DNA of 46,894 nt from Citromicrobium sp. (GCA_002712945.1 PAVA01000072.1:1-46894), one strand, 5' to 3'; shown: positions 33,345 to 42,047, numbered from the stretch's first letter. The notes: generated from the letters alone by a model not told the origin. Numbers and translations: made by a program.

Positions 33345-34604
33345 CTAGCGCTCCTCGCCCGCGGGATATTCGTAAGGCGGCACACCGGCCATCGCCGCGC
33401 TGGTCGCCTCGACCGCGCGCATCACCCGCATCATGTTGCGAAAGCTGATCTTTTCGAGATCGCCCTGGCTATAGCCGCGCCGCGCCAGCTCGGTGAACAG
33501 CGCGGGATAGGTCGAGACATCCTCCAGCCCCTCGGGCGCGAAGGGGATACCGTCATAGTCGCCGCCGATCCCGATCGCGTCGATCCCCGCCACCTTTCGC
33601 ACATGGTCGATATGATCGGCCATGTCGGCAATATCGGCCGGGGGATAGGGGTTCGCCTCGTCCCACGCCTTCAGGCCCGCTTCGACGGCCTCAGGCTGCC
33701 CCTGCCACAGTGCCTGCAGCCGCGCTTCCTCTGCGTCGCGATTGGCGTTCCACACGCGCGCATCCTCGCTCAGGAAGCCGGGGACCGCCGTCACCATGAT
33801 GATCCCGCCATTCTCGCGCAGGCGCCGCAGCACTGCGTCGGGCACGTTGCGGGCATGGCCGTTGATCGCGCGGGCCGAGGAATGGCTGAAGATGACCGGA
33901 GCGCGCGCCACGTCGAGCGCGTCCATCATCGTCTTCTCTGAGACATGGCTCAGGTCCACCACCATGCCGATCCGGTTCATCTCGCGCACCAGATCCTTGC
34001 CGAAGGCGGTCAGCCCGTCATGTTCGGGATCGTCGGTCGAGCTGTCGGCCCAGGGCGTGTTGGCGTTGTGGGTGAGCGTCATGTAGCGCGCGCCGAGCGC
34101 ATACATCTGGCGCAGAACGGCGAGGCTCGATCCGATCGAATGGCCCCCTTCCATGCCGAGCAGCCCGGCGATCTTGCCTTCTGCCCGCGCTGCCTCGACA
34201 TCGTCGGCGCTCAGCGCGAGCGTCATGTCCTGCGGATAGCGCGCGATCAGCCGCTTGGTGACGTCGATCTGCTCCATCGTCATCTGCACCGCCTCGGGCT
34301 CGGACAGAGAAGCGGGCACGTAGACCGACCACCATTGCGCACCGACCTTGCCCGCCCGAAGCCGCGCGATGTCGGTATGCATCGCGCTACGGGTATCGGT
34401 CCTGGTGTGCCCGGTATGCTCGAAGTCGAAATCGCCGATCTGGTTGCCGGCGCGGCTGCGCAGCTGGATCGGCACATCATTGTGCCCGTCCCATACCGGC
34501 GCCGCGTCGAGCGCGGCCTGCGCGACCTCCTCGGGCGATTGGGCAGCGAGCGGCGTACCCAGCAGGGCGAGGCAGGCGGTAGCAGTGGCGAAACGGCGCA
34601 GCAT
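33345..34604 (-). CDS. Secreted M19 family (renal dipeptidase-like) peptidase
   Basis: The 419-residue protein has a signal peptide ([20 protein letters not shown], cleavage after about residue 21). The metal ligands of membrane dipeptidases are present: 'WDGHNDVP' (HxD), '[10 protein letters not shown]' (bridging Glu), '[11 protein letters not shown]', '[18 protein letters not shown]', and the '[11 protein letters not shown]' aspartate. These zinc enzymes hydrolyse dipeptides, including D-amino acid forms. The ATG at 34604 is chosen for the signal peptide; the frame stays open upstream without coding features. It converges with the DUF3008 gene and diverges from the cupin gene. Confidence 0.92.
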   Translation of the reverse strand: MLRRFATATACLALLGTPLAAQSPEEVAQAALDAAPVWDGHNDVPIQLRSRAGNQIGDFDFEHTGHTRTDTRSAMHTDIARLRAGKVGAQWWSVYVPASLSEPEAVQMTMEQIDVTKRLIARYPQDMTLALSADDVEAARAEGKIAGLLGMEGGHSIGSSLAVLRQMYALGARYMTLTHNANTPWADSSTDDPEHDGLTAFGKDLVREMNRIGMVVDLSHVSEKTMMDALDVARAPVIFSHSSARAINGHARNVPDAVLRRLRENGGIIMVTAVPGFLSEDARVWNANRDAEEARLQALWQGQPEAVEAGLKAWDEANPYPPADIADMADHIDHVRKVAGIDAIGIGGDYDGIPFAPEGLEDVSTYPALFTELARRGYSQGDLEKISFRNMMRVMRAVEATSAAMAGVPPYEYPAGEER

Positions 34605-34673
34605 GTGGTGACTCCCCGGCATCTTCGCGGCTAGGCATAATGCCGCGCCAGCAAAAGGGAAGCAGCACAGACG

Positions 34674-35111
34674 ATGACCGAAGCCAAGAAGCTGATCGAA
34701 GCGCACGGGCTGCAGCCCCATCCCGAGGGCGGCTGGTATCGCGAAACATGGCGAGGGCCGGAGCGCGAGGGTCGTGCGACCGCCACGATGATCCATTTCC
34801 TGCTCGAAGCGGACCAGAGCTCGCACTGGCACCGGGTCGATGCCGACGAGTTGTGGCTGTGGCATGCGGGCGATCCGCTAGCCCTGCGGGTGGCCGAGAG
34901 CGAGGACGCCGCGGTCGAGACCATGGTGCTCGGCGACAGCGAGGGGCCGGTCCGCCTGTGGCAGGGCGTGGTGCCGCAGGGCCAGTGGCAAGCGGCGACA
35001 CCGCTCCCCGGCCCGGCAGGCTATGTGTTCGTCAGCTGCATCGTCGCGCCGGGTTTCGAGTTCGAGGGGTTCGAGCTGGCCTCGCCCGGCTGGGCCCCCA
35101 AGCGGGCCTGA
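34674..35111 (+). CDS. Cupin superfamily (DUF985) protein
   Basis: The 145-residue protein matches the DUF985/cupin_5 family: '[20 protein letters not shown]', '[20 protein letters not shown]', '[11 protein letters not shown]', then '[20 protein letters not shown]' and '[13 protein letters not shown]'. It forms a beta-barrel with possible metal-binding histidines (HWHRVDADE). Its substrate is unknown; relatives resemble sugar-modifying or dioxygenase cupins. It is 20 bases upstream of the DoxX-like gene on the same strand. Confidence 0.88.
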   Translation: MTEAKKLIEAHGLQPHPEGGWYRETWRGPEREGRATATMIHFLLEADQSSHWHRVDADELWLWHAGDPLALRVAESEDAAVETMVLGDSEGPVRLWQGVVPQGQWQAATPLPGPAGYVFVSCIVAPGFEFEGFELASPGWAPKRA

Positions 35112-35131
35112 TTGCTCCCCTGCACAGGAAA

Positions 35132-35545
35132 ATGGCACGCACGCTCACCCGCTGGTTTCTCGCGCTCGCCTATCTGGCGGCGGGCGTGATCCATATCGCC
35201 GCGCCGGCGCCTTTCCTCGCGATCATGCCGGGCTTCGTGCCCTTCCCCGAAGCGGTCGTGTTCTGGACCGGCGTGGCCGAAATCCTCGGCGCGATCGGCC
35301 TCGCGCAGGGGTTTTCGCCGAGGCTGAGACACTCCGCCGCCATCGGACTTGCGCTTTATGCGCTGTGCGTGTGGCCCGCCAATATCCAGCACATGATCGA
35401 CGATCTGGGCACGGGCACCGGGCTCGGCCTCGTCTACCATGGGCCCCGGATGATCGCACAGCCGGTCATCATCTGGGCCGCGCTGTGGGCCGGCCGGGTG
35501 ACCGACTGGCCCTTCGCCCACCGCGAGCCGAAACGGCGCGCCTAG
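35132..35545 (+). CDS. DoxX-like small membrane protein
   Basis: The 137-residue protein has four hydrophobic helices: 'TRWFLALAYLAAGVIHIAAP', 'VFWTGVAEILGAIGLAQG', 'HSAAIGLALYALCVWPANI', and 'IAQPVIIWAALWAG'. The motifs 'YLAAGVIHI' and 'GVAEILGAIGL' are those of the DoxX/DoxX-like family. Function is unclear; relatives support redox or respiratory membrane systems. The ATG at 35132 follows an aggaaa site. The stop TAG overlaps the stop of the convergent PEBP gene by two bases. Confidence 0.8.
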   Translation: MARTLTRWFLALAYLAAGVIHIAAPAPFLAIMPGFVPFPEAVVFWTGVAEILGAIGLAQGFSPRLRHSAAIGLALYALCVWPANIQHMIDDLGTGTGLGLVYHGPRMIAQPVIIWAALWAGRVTDWPFAHREPKRRA

Positions 35546-36123
35546 CTCTCGTCGTCTCCCGCATCGAGGAAATCCTCCTCGTCCTCTCCGCTATAGGTCG
35601 CGGTCAGAACGCTGGCGGCGATGACGTGGCCTTCCATGGCCGCGAACAGCTCCGCCTTGCCCGCGCCCGGCATCAGCGCGATCGGCAGGTCGAGCGCGAA
35701 GAGCTGGAAGACGAAGCAATGCGGCTTGCCCTCGGGATCGACCCTGGGCAGCAGCCAGTCCGAATTGCCCTGATCGTTCTTGCCCGTGCGTGGCGGGGCC
35801 TCGCCCTCCAGCAGCTTGCCGTGCTGGGGCGTCAGGCCCCACACGAGCCAGTGGCAGGTCGGCTCTTCGGTGCTCGCATCCTCGACCACCAGGACCATTT
35901 CCTCGGCCATCTTGGGCGGCGCGGTCCATTCCATCGGCGGCGCGACCGCGTCTTCCTCGTCTGCGGTGAAGCACGGATCGAGTTCCTCGCCCTGCCCGAA
36001 GGCGGGGCTGGAAAGAGTGAAGCCACCCTTGCCGATCGCCTCGCGCGAGGCGAGGCGGGCGATGGCGAGCCCGGCATTGGCGGGGCAGGATGCGGGTAGA
36101 ATGGCGGGAAGCCAGTCGGTCAT
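35542..36123 (-). CDS. YbhB/YbcL (PEBP, Raf kinase inhibitor-like) protein
   Basis: The 193-residue protein has the phosphatidylethanolamine-binding protein fold: 'SSPAFGQGEELDPCFTADEE' is a diverged form of the DGxDxSPPL segment, and 'PPMEWTAPPKMAEEMVLVVE' precedes 'DASTEEPTCHWLVWGLTP' (equivalent to DPDAP..FxHWxVxxI). 'FVFQLFALDLPIAL' also fits. Bacterial members are small cytoplasmic or periplasmic ligand-binding proteins without known partners. The tail is acidic. The ATG at 36123 is chosen over the upstream frame because it fits the family N-terminus. Confidence 0.85.
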   Translation of the reverse strand: MTDWLPAILPASCPANAGLAIARLASREAIGKGGFTLSSPAFGQGEELDPCFTADEEDAVAPPMEWTAPPKMAEEMVLVVEDASTEEPTCHWLVWGLTPQHGKLLEGEAPPRTGKNDQGNSDWLLPRVDPEGKPHCFVFQLFALDLPIALMPGAGKAELFAAMEGHVIAASVLTATYSGEDEEDFLDAGDDES

Positions 36124-36269
36124 TTCGTCGAATCTCCTTGTCTGGCGACGTGCTAGGCGTTTGCGGCGCGCGATGTAAGGGCACCGCCCCCTCGCGCGAT
36201 TACCGATGGACAAGCGACGGATTGCCACAATAGGTTGCAGGTCATTGGTTTGCGGGGGAGCTTCTGGCC

Positions 36270-37697
36270 ATGTCTATCGCGCGTATTTCGCTTTCGCTCA
36301 TTCTCGCAGGCGCGCTTGCGGCTTGCGGTAGCGACGGGGGCGGCGCCCCGTCTACCGGCGGTGGCGGTGGCGGTGGCGGTGGCGGATCGGGCGGGAACAC
36401 CGCCTGCTCGCTCGCCGACCGGAAGGCCTGGGTGCTCGACCAGCTGCGGACCTACTACCTGTTTCCCAACCTGCTCGACACCAGCGTGAACCCGGCGAAC
36501 TACAACACGGTACAGGGCTATATCGACGCGCTGGTGGCACCGGCCCGCGCGCAGGGGCGCGACCGCTATTTCACCTACATCACCTCGATCCAGGAAGAGA
36601 ACGAGCTGATCAATTCGGGCTCGTCTGCCGGGTTCGGCATCCGGCTCGGCTACGACACCGCAAACGGTCGCGTCTTCGTGCTGGAAGCCTTCGAGAATGC
36701 ACCCGCCTTCCCGCAGGGCTTCGACCGGGGGACGGAGATTCTCTCGGTCAACGGGACCAGCACGGCCAGCCTGCTCGCCTCGGGCGGGCCGGGCGCGTTC
36801 AGCGATGCGCTCGGGCCAAGCGAGCCGGGCGTCCAGCGGACCTTCACCATCCGTCAGCCGAGCGGGGCGCAGAGCACGGTGACGGTGGTCAAATCCGAAT
36901 ATTCGCTCGATCCGATTTCGGATCGCTACGGCGCGCAGGTGATCGACAATAACGGCACCAAGGTCGGTTACATCAACCTGCGTACCTTCATCGTGCAGGA
37001 TGCCGGCCCGCAGCTGGAGGCCGCGGTGAACGGCTTTCGCCAGCAGGGCATCACGCAGGTGATCCTCGATTTCCGCTATAATGGCGGCGGTCTGGTCTCG
37101 GTCGCCGAATTGCTCGGCGATCTGCTCGGCGCGGACAAGGTCGGGCAGGTCTATAGCGAGACCATCTTCCGCGATTCGCTGGCCAGCAACAACGAGACCG
37201 AGCGCTTCGAGGGCCGGTCCGCAGCAATCGCTGCAACCAAGATCGCGCTGATCGGCACCGGATCGACCGCTTCGGCAAGCGAGCTGGTCGGCAATGCCTT
37301 CATTCCCTATCTCGGCAACAACACCGCACTGGTGGGCAGCGATACCTTCGGCAAGCCGTCGGGCCAGATCGCGCGGGACCGGAGCGAGTGCGACGATCGC
37401 CTGCGGGTGCTCGCCTTCCGCACGGTCAACGCAGCGGGAGGCGGCGACTATTACAACGGCTTGGCCGAGGTCTATCCGCAGACCTGCGCAGCCGCGGACG
37501 ACTTCCTGGACCAGATGGGCTCTACAAGCGAGGATTCGACCGCGACGGCGCTGACCTTCCTGCGCGGCGGTGCCTGCAGCGCGATCAGCGGCAAGATCGA
37601 CGGGACGCAGCAACGCCCGCGCGGCGAACAGCGGATCGATACGCTGCAGGCGCGGACGCCCAGCGCGGCCCAGTACCAGATCCCGGGCCTGTTCTAG
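36270..37697 (+). CDS. S41 family (C-terminal processing) peptidase, lipoprotein
   Basis: The 475-residue protein is a lipoprotein with lipobox LAAC (Cys19), followed by a glycine-rich spacer made from repeated ggtggc codons (about residues 30-42). A PDZ domain covers about 120-195 ('SAGFGIRLGYDTANGRVFVL', 'GTEILSVNGTS'). The S41 protease domain includes 'KVGYINLRTFI', 'QVILDFRYNGGG', the serine segment 'GTGSTASASELVGNAF' and the lysine in 'GSDTFGKPSGQIA'. It presumably degrades or trims periplasmic proteins. The C-terminus, with paired cysteines, extends beyond the core. The gene stands alone. Confidence 0.9.
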   Translation: MSIARISLSLILAGALAACGSDGGGAPSTGGGGGGGGGGSGGNTACSLADRKAWVLDQLRTYYLFPNLLDTSVNPANYNTVQGYIDALVAPARAQGRDRYFTYITSIQEENELINSGSSAGFGIRLGYDTANGRVFVLEAFENAPAFPQGFDRGTEILSVNGTSTASLLASGGPGAFSDALGPSEPGVQRTFTIRQPSGAQSTVTVVKSEYSLDPISDRYGAQVIDNNGTKVGYINLRTFIVQDAGPQLEAAVNGFRQQGITQVILDFRYNGGGLVSVAELLGDLLGADKVGQVYSETIFRDSLASNNETERFEGRSAAIAATKIALIGTGSTASASELVGNAFIPYLGNNTALVGSDTFGKPSGQIARDRSECDDRLRVLAFRTVNAAGGGDYYNGLAEVYPQTCAAADDFLDQMGSTSEDSTATALTFLRGGACSAISGKIDGTQQRPRGEQRIDTLQARTPSAAQYQIPGLF

Positions 37698-37706
37698 GCT
37701 TGCACC

Positions 37707-38093
37707 CTAGTTAGGCCGGGCCGCTGCATCCGGCGTCCGGGCCAGCGCCAGCGCGGTTTCGACCACCCGGCGCGAACACGCGGGCTTGGCGATCAATTCG
37801 GCATCGAGCGCCGCGAGCGTCCCTTCCTGCCGGTTGAGATCGCCCGAATGGAGAAGGTAGGGAATCGAGCGCCGCTCCAGCTCGCGCGCGACCGGGATGC
37901 AGGTCTCGCCATCGCGCAGCGTCACGTCGAGCACGGCGCAGGATACGCCGCCCTGGGCTTCGATGTGCTCCATTGCTTCGCGCACATTGGTCGCCGTCAG
38001 CGGCAGGCAATCCTTGTCTTCGGCCGCAAACTCGAGGTCCATGAGGATCAGGGGCTCGTCGTCCAGCAGAAGGATCCGGCAATCTGCGTTCAT
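37707..38093 (-). CDS. Single-domain response regulator (LovR-like)
   Basis: The 128-residue receiver domain has the acidic pair D11-D12 ('RILLLDDEPLILMDLEF'), the phosphoacceptor D56 in 'CAVLDVTLRDG', and the lysine in 'ELIAKPACSRRVV'. There is no output domain. Its start overlaps the stop of the LOV histidine kinase region (ATGA at 38090-38093), so they form an operon. In Erythrobacter litoralis and Caulobacter, LovR-type regulators pair with LOV kinases to tune the general stress response. This is probably the partner, although the kinase gene is frameshifted here. Confidence 0.85.
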   Translation of the reverse strand: MNADCRILLLDDEPLILMDLEFAAEDKDCLPLTATNVREAMEHIEAQGGVSCAVLDVTLRDGETCIPVARELERRSIPYLLHSGDLNRQEGTLAALDAELIAKPACSRRVVETALALARTPDAAARPN

Positions 38094-39165
38094 GCCCCGC
38101 CTCCCTCGATCGGCACGGTGAGGACGGCATGCAGGCCTTCGGGCTTCCAGTCCCTTTCGATCGTGCCGCGCGCGGCCGCGACCATACGGTCCATGATAAC
38201 CGCGCCCGGCCCGGTGTCCTCCGGCGGACCATCCACCCGGGGGCCGCCTGTTTCGATCCAGGTCAGCACCACGTTGCCCCCATCACGCTGCCAGTCCAGC
38301 CTCACCTGTCCTTTGCCCTCCCCTGCCCAAGCGCCGAAGCGGGTGGCATTGCCCGCCAGTTCGTGCAGCACAAGCCCGATGAGAGACATGGCCGAAAACG
38401 GCACTTGTACGCCATTACCGAGAAATTTCAGCTGTTCACCCTCCGCATAGGGCTGGAGGATCGCTTTCACCGCGGGCCCCAGGTCGATCACGCCGACAGA
38501 CGCTTCGTCCAGCGTCGTCTCGTACGCCCGCCCAGCGCCTGGATACGGCTGTTGATCTCGCCCGTCGCGTCCTCGATCCCGCGCACCCGGCCCATCACGT
38601 TGACGATGCCGGAAATGACCGAGAACATATTCTTCATCCGATGCGACAGCTCGCGCGCCATCTCGCGTGCGTGACGTTCTTCGGCCCGCGCGGCGCGGAC
38701 ATCGGACACATCCCACTGGCTGCCGAAGAAATAGATCAGCTTGCCTTGCGAATCGTAGATCGGGCCGAGGTGCAGGGCGTTCCAGAAAGGCGTGCCGTCC
38801 TTGCGGTAATTGAGCAGCTCGATCACCAGGACGTCTTCGTTCTCAATCGCCTCGCGCACGCGCGCAACCGCTTCGCGATCGGTCTTGGGGCCTTGCAGAA
38901 AGCGGCAATTGCGGCCGAGGACTTCGTCTTCCTCGTAGCCGGTCAGCCGGCGGAAGGCGCGATTGGCGAAGACGATCGGCAGGTCGGGCTGGGTAGGATC
39001 GCTCAGGCACACCGCCATGCGGGTTTGCGCCATCGCCTGCTCGAACAACACGCCGGACGTGTCGGAGAAACGATCCTCCTGCTCCACGTCCTTCATGTCG
39101 CGGCGCGGGCGCGCCTGCGGATCGCTCGTGCCAGCCTGGTTATGTACCTCAGGACGGTCGGCCAT
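38090..39165 (-). pseudogene. LOV-domain HWE histidine kinase interrupted by a one-base frameshift
   Basis: The first frame (39165-38488, 225 residues) carries a LOV domain with flavin-adduct Cys87 in 'GRNCRFLQGPKTD', then 'YRKDGTPFWNALHLGPIYDS' and 'FFGSQWDVSDVRAARAEERH'. The phosphoacceptor His175 follows in 'ELSHRMKNMFSVISGIV'. After 'SRIQALG' the frame changes and soon ends. The +1-shifted frame continues as 'GRAYETTLDEASVGVIDLGP' with 'LVLHELAGNATRFGAWAG' (N box) and 'VVLTWIETGGPRVDGPPEDT' (HWE-type WxE). Total length is 1076 bases, one short of 359 codons. A missing C in GGC(C)GGGCG near 38525-38530 would explain it. It could be a real loss or an assembly error. Confidence 0.85.
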
Positions 39166-39219
39166 GGAAATCCAGTTGAATCAGCCGTATCATGGCTGGG
39201 AGTTAACGTTGACTGGCTG

Positions 39220-39244
39220 AACGGCCATGATCGCGACCTGTTCC
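39220..39244 (-). promoter_or_regulatory. EcfG (general stress) sigma promoter of the LOV kinase operon
   Basis: On the minus strand GGAAC (39244-39240) and CGTT (39223-39220) are separated by exactly 16 bases, matching the EcfG consensus. It lies 54 bases upstream of the kinase ATG at 39165. Confidence 0.7.
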
Positions 39245-39318
39245 AGAGATCGACCTGCATTGCCCCGCTTCGGGGCAGGTCGGCGTCGGACACGGAGAGG
39301 AAAGAGGAGACAGGAGGA

Positions 39319-39663
39319 ATGGCAGAGCGCGCCTACACGACCTTTCGGGATTTCTGGCCCTTCTACCTGCGCGAACACAGCCGCCCCGCGACCCGCAGGC
39401 TCCATTATGTCGGCACCGCGCTGGTGATCGCGCTGGCCATCGTGGCCGTGGCGACGCGGACCTGGTGGCTGCTCGTCGCCCTGCCGGTCGCGGGTTATTT
39501 CTTCGCCTGGATCGCGCATTTCCGGGTCGAGCGGAACCGGCCCGCAACCTTCACCTATCCTCTGTGGAGCCTGGTGGCGGATTTCCGCATGTTCTTCCTG
39601 TGGCTCGGCGGGCGCCTCGGCCCCGAGCTCGAGCGGGCGGGCGTGGCCGACACCCACAGCTAA
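39319..39663 (+). CDS. DUF962/Mpo1-like small membrane protein
   Basis: The 114-residue protein opens 'FRDFWPFYLREHSRPATRRL' then HYVGT, has two hydrophobic helices ('ALVIALAIVAVATRTWWLLV' and 'LPVAGYFFAWIAHFRVERNR'), and continues 'PATFTYPLWSLVADFRMFFL'. This is the DUF962 pattern, also found in yeast Mpo1, an iron-dependent dioxygenase that alpha-oxidises 2-hydroxy fatty acids. Conserved histidines (HSR, HYVGT, HFRVE) could bind metal. The ATG follows a strong ggagga site. It is divergent from the LOV kinase. Confidence 0.85.
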   Translation: MAERAYTTFRDFWPFYLREHSRPATRRLHYVGTALVIALAIVAVATRTWWLLVALPVAGYFFAWIAHFRVERNRPATFTYPLWSLVADFRMFFLWLGGRLGPELERAGVADTHS

Positions 39664-39670
39664 GGCTGAA

Positions 39671-40096
39671 TCAGGGCGCCTCGGGCCCCTCGAACGGCTC
39701 GGCCTCGGTCCACGCGCAGCCACGGCGGGTCTCCTCGCCGAGTTTGAGGGTGACCGTAAAAGGGTAGGTCCGGTCGCTCATACCGTCCGAACAGGCGCCC
39801 GGCGTGATCGTCATGTCGAAAGCCGCGCCCTCCAGCGTGCCCGAATATCCGAGCCCGCCCTGCCCGGTGAAGCGCTTAACGGAAATTCTCGTGCCCTCGA
39901 TGTTCTCCGGGTGCCGGTAGGTCAGGTCGGTCCCGGTGACCGATCCGCCCCAGAAGGGTTCGGTGCCGGTGAAGTTGACCGTTTCCTCCTCGCCGATGCC
40001 GGTGAAGCCCTCGGGCGAGGTGCCCGGCGCGCCCGAGGTATTCTCCGTCTGGCATGCGACGAGCAGGAGGGGGGCGGCGATCAACAGCAGGCGCAT
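39671..40096 (-). CDS. COG3650-like lipoprotein
   Basis: The 141-residue protein has a lipobox LVAC (Cys15), a flexible Gly/Ser/Thr linker, then 'FTGTEPFWGGSVTGTDLTYR' and 'SGTLEGAAFDMTITPGACSD' with 'GMSDRTYPFTVTL'. This is the pattern of the COG3650 family of predicted membrane-anchored proteins, often fused to META-like domains. Two cysteines (ACSD and GCAW) could form a disulfide. Function is unknown. It converges with the DUF962 gene across 7 bases. Confidence 0.75.
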   Translation of the reverse strand: MRLLLIAAPLLLVACQTENTSGAPGTSPEGFTGIGEEETVNFTGTEPFWGGSVTGTDLTYRHPENIEGTRISVKRFTGQGGLGYSGTLEGAAFDMTITPGACSDGMSDRTYPFTVTLKLGEETRRGCAWTEAEPFEGPEAP

Positions 40097-40262
40097 GTGC
40101 TTTCCTTCGGCTGGGTTTGATGCTTAACTTCGTGACCGCGCTCCTTACCGCGAGACGTACCGCTGCGAAAGCGACGAGGCCCGCGGTCCTCGGGTTCGGG
40201 AACATCCGGCGCGTGCCGGAAGTTGGAACAGGCAAGAGGATTCAGCCAAGGAGTTCAACATC

Positions 40263-40745
40263 ATGCGCGTCCTGCCCTGGTTCATGGGTGCCGTTGCAGT
40301 CGTTGCAATCGGTGGCGCTGTTGCCGGCGCGGCGATCGACACGACTCCGCGCAAGATCCACGATTCGCCGAGTGTTCCCGCCGGCAGCGGTATCGATTTC
40401 GACGACACGCGAAGCCGTGCGCTCGGCGCGAACCACTACCCTCTCGAAACGAGGGATCGCACGGTCGAGGTGGCAGAGCTGCGCGAACGCGGGCTCTACA
40501 GCCAGGATCGTTACGCACGGACATACTACGTCGAGGACGACAGCGCGGCCTTCGACTTCGACGCGGCGGAAGCGGAGCAGCGCCGCTGGGAAGCCTCGCA
40601 GCTGAGCGAGCGGCCCCGCAAGGCGCCGCCGCGCCCCTCCACCCGGCAACCGCTCGAGCGCGAGCGTCCGGAGAAGGTGGCCGAGCCCGAGGTCGAGTTC
40701 GTCTCCCGCCCCGTGGTGCAGGACACCAGCGGCATGGCGCGCTGA
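40263..40745 (+). CDS. Hypothetical membrane-anchored or secreted protein
   Basis: The 160-residue protein has an N-terminal hydrophobic segment (about residues 3-26, 'PWFMGAVAVVAIGGAVAGAA') that is either a signal anchor or signal peptide. The rest is highly charged: 'LRERGLYSQDRYARTYYVED' and a Pro/Glu/Arg-rich end. I do not recognise the family. A weak EcfG-like match (GGAAC at 40199 with AGTT instead of CGTT after 17 bases) lies upstream. A symmetric terminator follows at 40787. Confidence 0.65.
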   Translation: MRVLPWFMGAVAVVAIGGAVAGAAIDTTPRKIHDSPSVPAGSGIDFDDTRSRALGANHYPLETRDRTVEVAELRERGLYSQDRYARTYYVEDDSAAFDFDAAEAEQRRWEASQLSERPRKAPPRPSTRQPLERERPEKVAEPEVEFVSRPVVQDTSGMAR

Positions 40746-40786
40746 GCGCGGCAGGGCGCCCCGTTCCCGACACCTGGCACGCATGA

Positions 40787-40812
40787 AAAGGGCTCCCTCG
40801 CGGGAGCCCTTT
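40787..40812. terminator. Bidirectional hairpin terminator
   Basis: A perfect 11-bp stem AAAGGGCTCCC / GGGAGCCCTTT with a TCGC loop lies between two convergent genes. The A and T runs at its ends are short but present on both strands. Confidence 0.75.
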
Positions 40813-40834
40813 CGCGTTGCCAAGGATGCCGGTC

Positions 40835-41416
40835 TTATCCGGGCATCAGCACGGTATCGATCACGTGGATCACGCCGTTCGAAGCGTCGATATCGGTCTG
40901 CGTCACGGTCGCGGTATTGCCCGCCGCATCGCGCAGCACGACATTGCCGCCGTCCATCATCGCGGTCAGCTGCGCGCCGTTGACCGTGGTGAGCACGTAG
41001 CCCTCCTCGCCCCCGCCCTCGATCGCCTGCGTCAGCGCGGCGGCCATCGTTTCGCCCTCGACCACGTGGTAGGTGAGGATGCTGCCCAGCTGGTCGGTAT
41101 CCTCGGTGGTCAGCGTTTCGACCGTGCCGTCGGGCAGCTTGTCGAACGCGGCATTGGTCGGCGCGAACACGGTATAGTCGCCTCCCGAGAGGGTTTCGCC
41201 CAGATCGGCAGCGGTCACCGCAGCGACCAGGGTCGAGAAATCGGGGTTGCCCTGCGCGACTTCGACGATGGTGCCGCTGGCCGTGTCGTCGAGGGCCATC
41301 TGGTCGGCGGACATCTCGTCCATCGTCGCGGTGTCTTCTTCGGTGGTCTCGGTTTCGGCACAGGCACCGAGCGAGAGCGCGGCGACCGAGGCGAGCGTGA
41401 TTGCGAGCTTTTTCAT
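40835..41416 (-). CDS. Fasciclin domain lipoprotein
   Basis: The 193-residue protein has lipobox LGAC (Cys19), an acidic linker (ETETTEEDTATMDEMSADQM) and one fasciclin domain (about 60-193). The domain shows the H1 motif 'YTVFAPTNAAFDKLPDGTVE' and the H2 motif 'LGSILTYHVVEGETM', and ends 'SNGVIHVIDTVLMPG'. Fasciclin domains mediate adhesion or surface interaction; in alphaproteobacteria similar proteins are secreted or anchored in the envelope. It stands alone. Confidence 0.92.
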   Translation of the reverse strand: MKKLAITLASVAALSLGACAETETTEEDTATMDEMSADQMALDDTASGTIVEVAQGNPDFSTLVAAVTAADLGETLSGGDYTVFAPTNAAFDKLPDGTVETLTTEDTDQLGSILTYHVVEGETMAAALTQAIEGGGEEGYVLTTVNGAQLTAMMDGGNVVLRDAAGNTATVTQTDIDASNGVIHVIDTVLMPG

Positions 41417-41583
41417 CGGGTTGTCGTCCTTGGGACTGTTTGAAAGGTTGTGCGAACCTGCGCAGCCGTTGCGGCCGCGCCGGTTACCTCATCAATACCT
41501 GCCCAAAGCCCGCCGTTCCGGCCCGGCGGGCCGATTGCCCCAAAGCAGGTAGTCCCGCCGGACGATCCTCCCGCGCGAAAACC

Positions 41584-41973
41584 CTAATCCGCTACCCGGC
41601 CCACGACCCGCACGAGGCAGCGTTGCGGCCCCATGGTCGAGGAGGGGACGACGATATTGGTGGTTTCGCCGGTGCAAAGGCTCGACCCGGAACGTTCGTC
41701 GATCGCGATACGGCGCGCGAAATCGATGTCGAAGCAGGTGCCGACGGGTTCGAGCACGAACTTCTCGTTCGGGCCGGTATCGACGAAAATCCGCTCGTCG
41801 CCATCGGGTGCATCGGGCGCATCCGAAAAGCCGTTGACCGTGCGGGTGAAGAAGCACTGGTCGCTGGTGTCGAGCCCGGCGATCGTCTCCGGCCCCGGTT
41901 CGGGCACCGGCGCGCAGGATGCAAGGGCGGCCGCGCCGCCGATAATGGCAAGGGGAATGAGGGTGCGGGACAT
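41584..41973 (-). CDS. DUF6491-like secreted lipoprotein
   Basis: The 129-residue protein has a lipobox-like LASC (Cys20). It continues 'DQCFFTRTVNGFSDAP', 'ERIFVDTGPNEKFVLEPVGT', then CFDIDFARRIAI and a final 'CLVRVVGRVAD'. The cysteine pattern and the order RTVNGF, VxxGP, C(P/F)DID match DUF6491, a common family of small periplasmic proteins in Sphingomonadales and Xanthomonadales of unknown role. A full EcfG-type promoter lies about 50 bases upstream, which suggests stress induction. Confidence 0.8.
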   Translation of the reverse strand: MSRTLIPLAIIGGAAALASCAPVPEPGPETIAGLDTSDQCFFTRTVNGFSDAPDAPDGDERIFVDTGPNEKFVLEPVGTCFDIDFARRIAIDERSGSSLCTGETTNIVVPSSTMGPQRCLVRVVGRVAD

Positions 41974-42021
41974 GGCAGTCTCCTTCGTTTGCCCGGTCGT
42001 GCCGACCGGGTGTGGCTGACA

Positions 42022-42047
42022 AACGGCCCGAAACCCGCGGCCGTTCC
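42022..42047 (-). promoter_or_regulatory. EcfG (general stress) sigma promoter of the DUF6491 gene
   Basis: On the minus strand GGAAC (42047-42043) and CGTT (42025-42022) are separated by 17 bases, within the accepted spacing of the EcfG consensus. It lies 48 bases upstream of the ATG at 41973. Confidence 0.6.
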
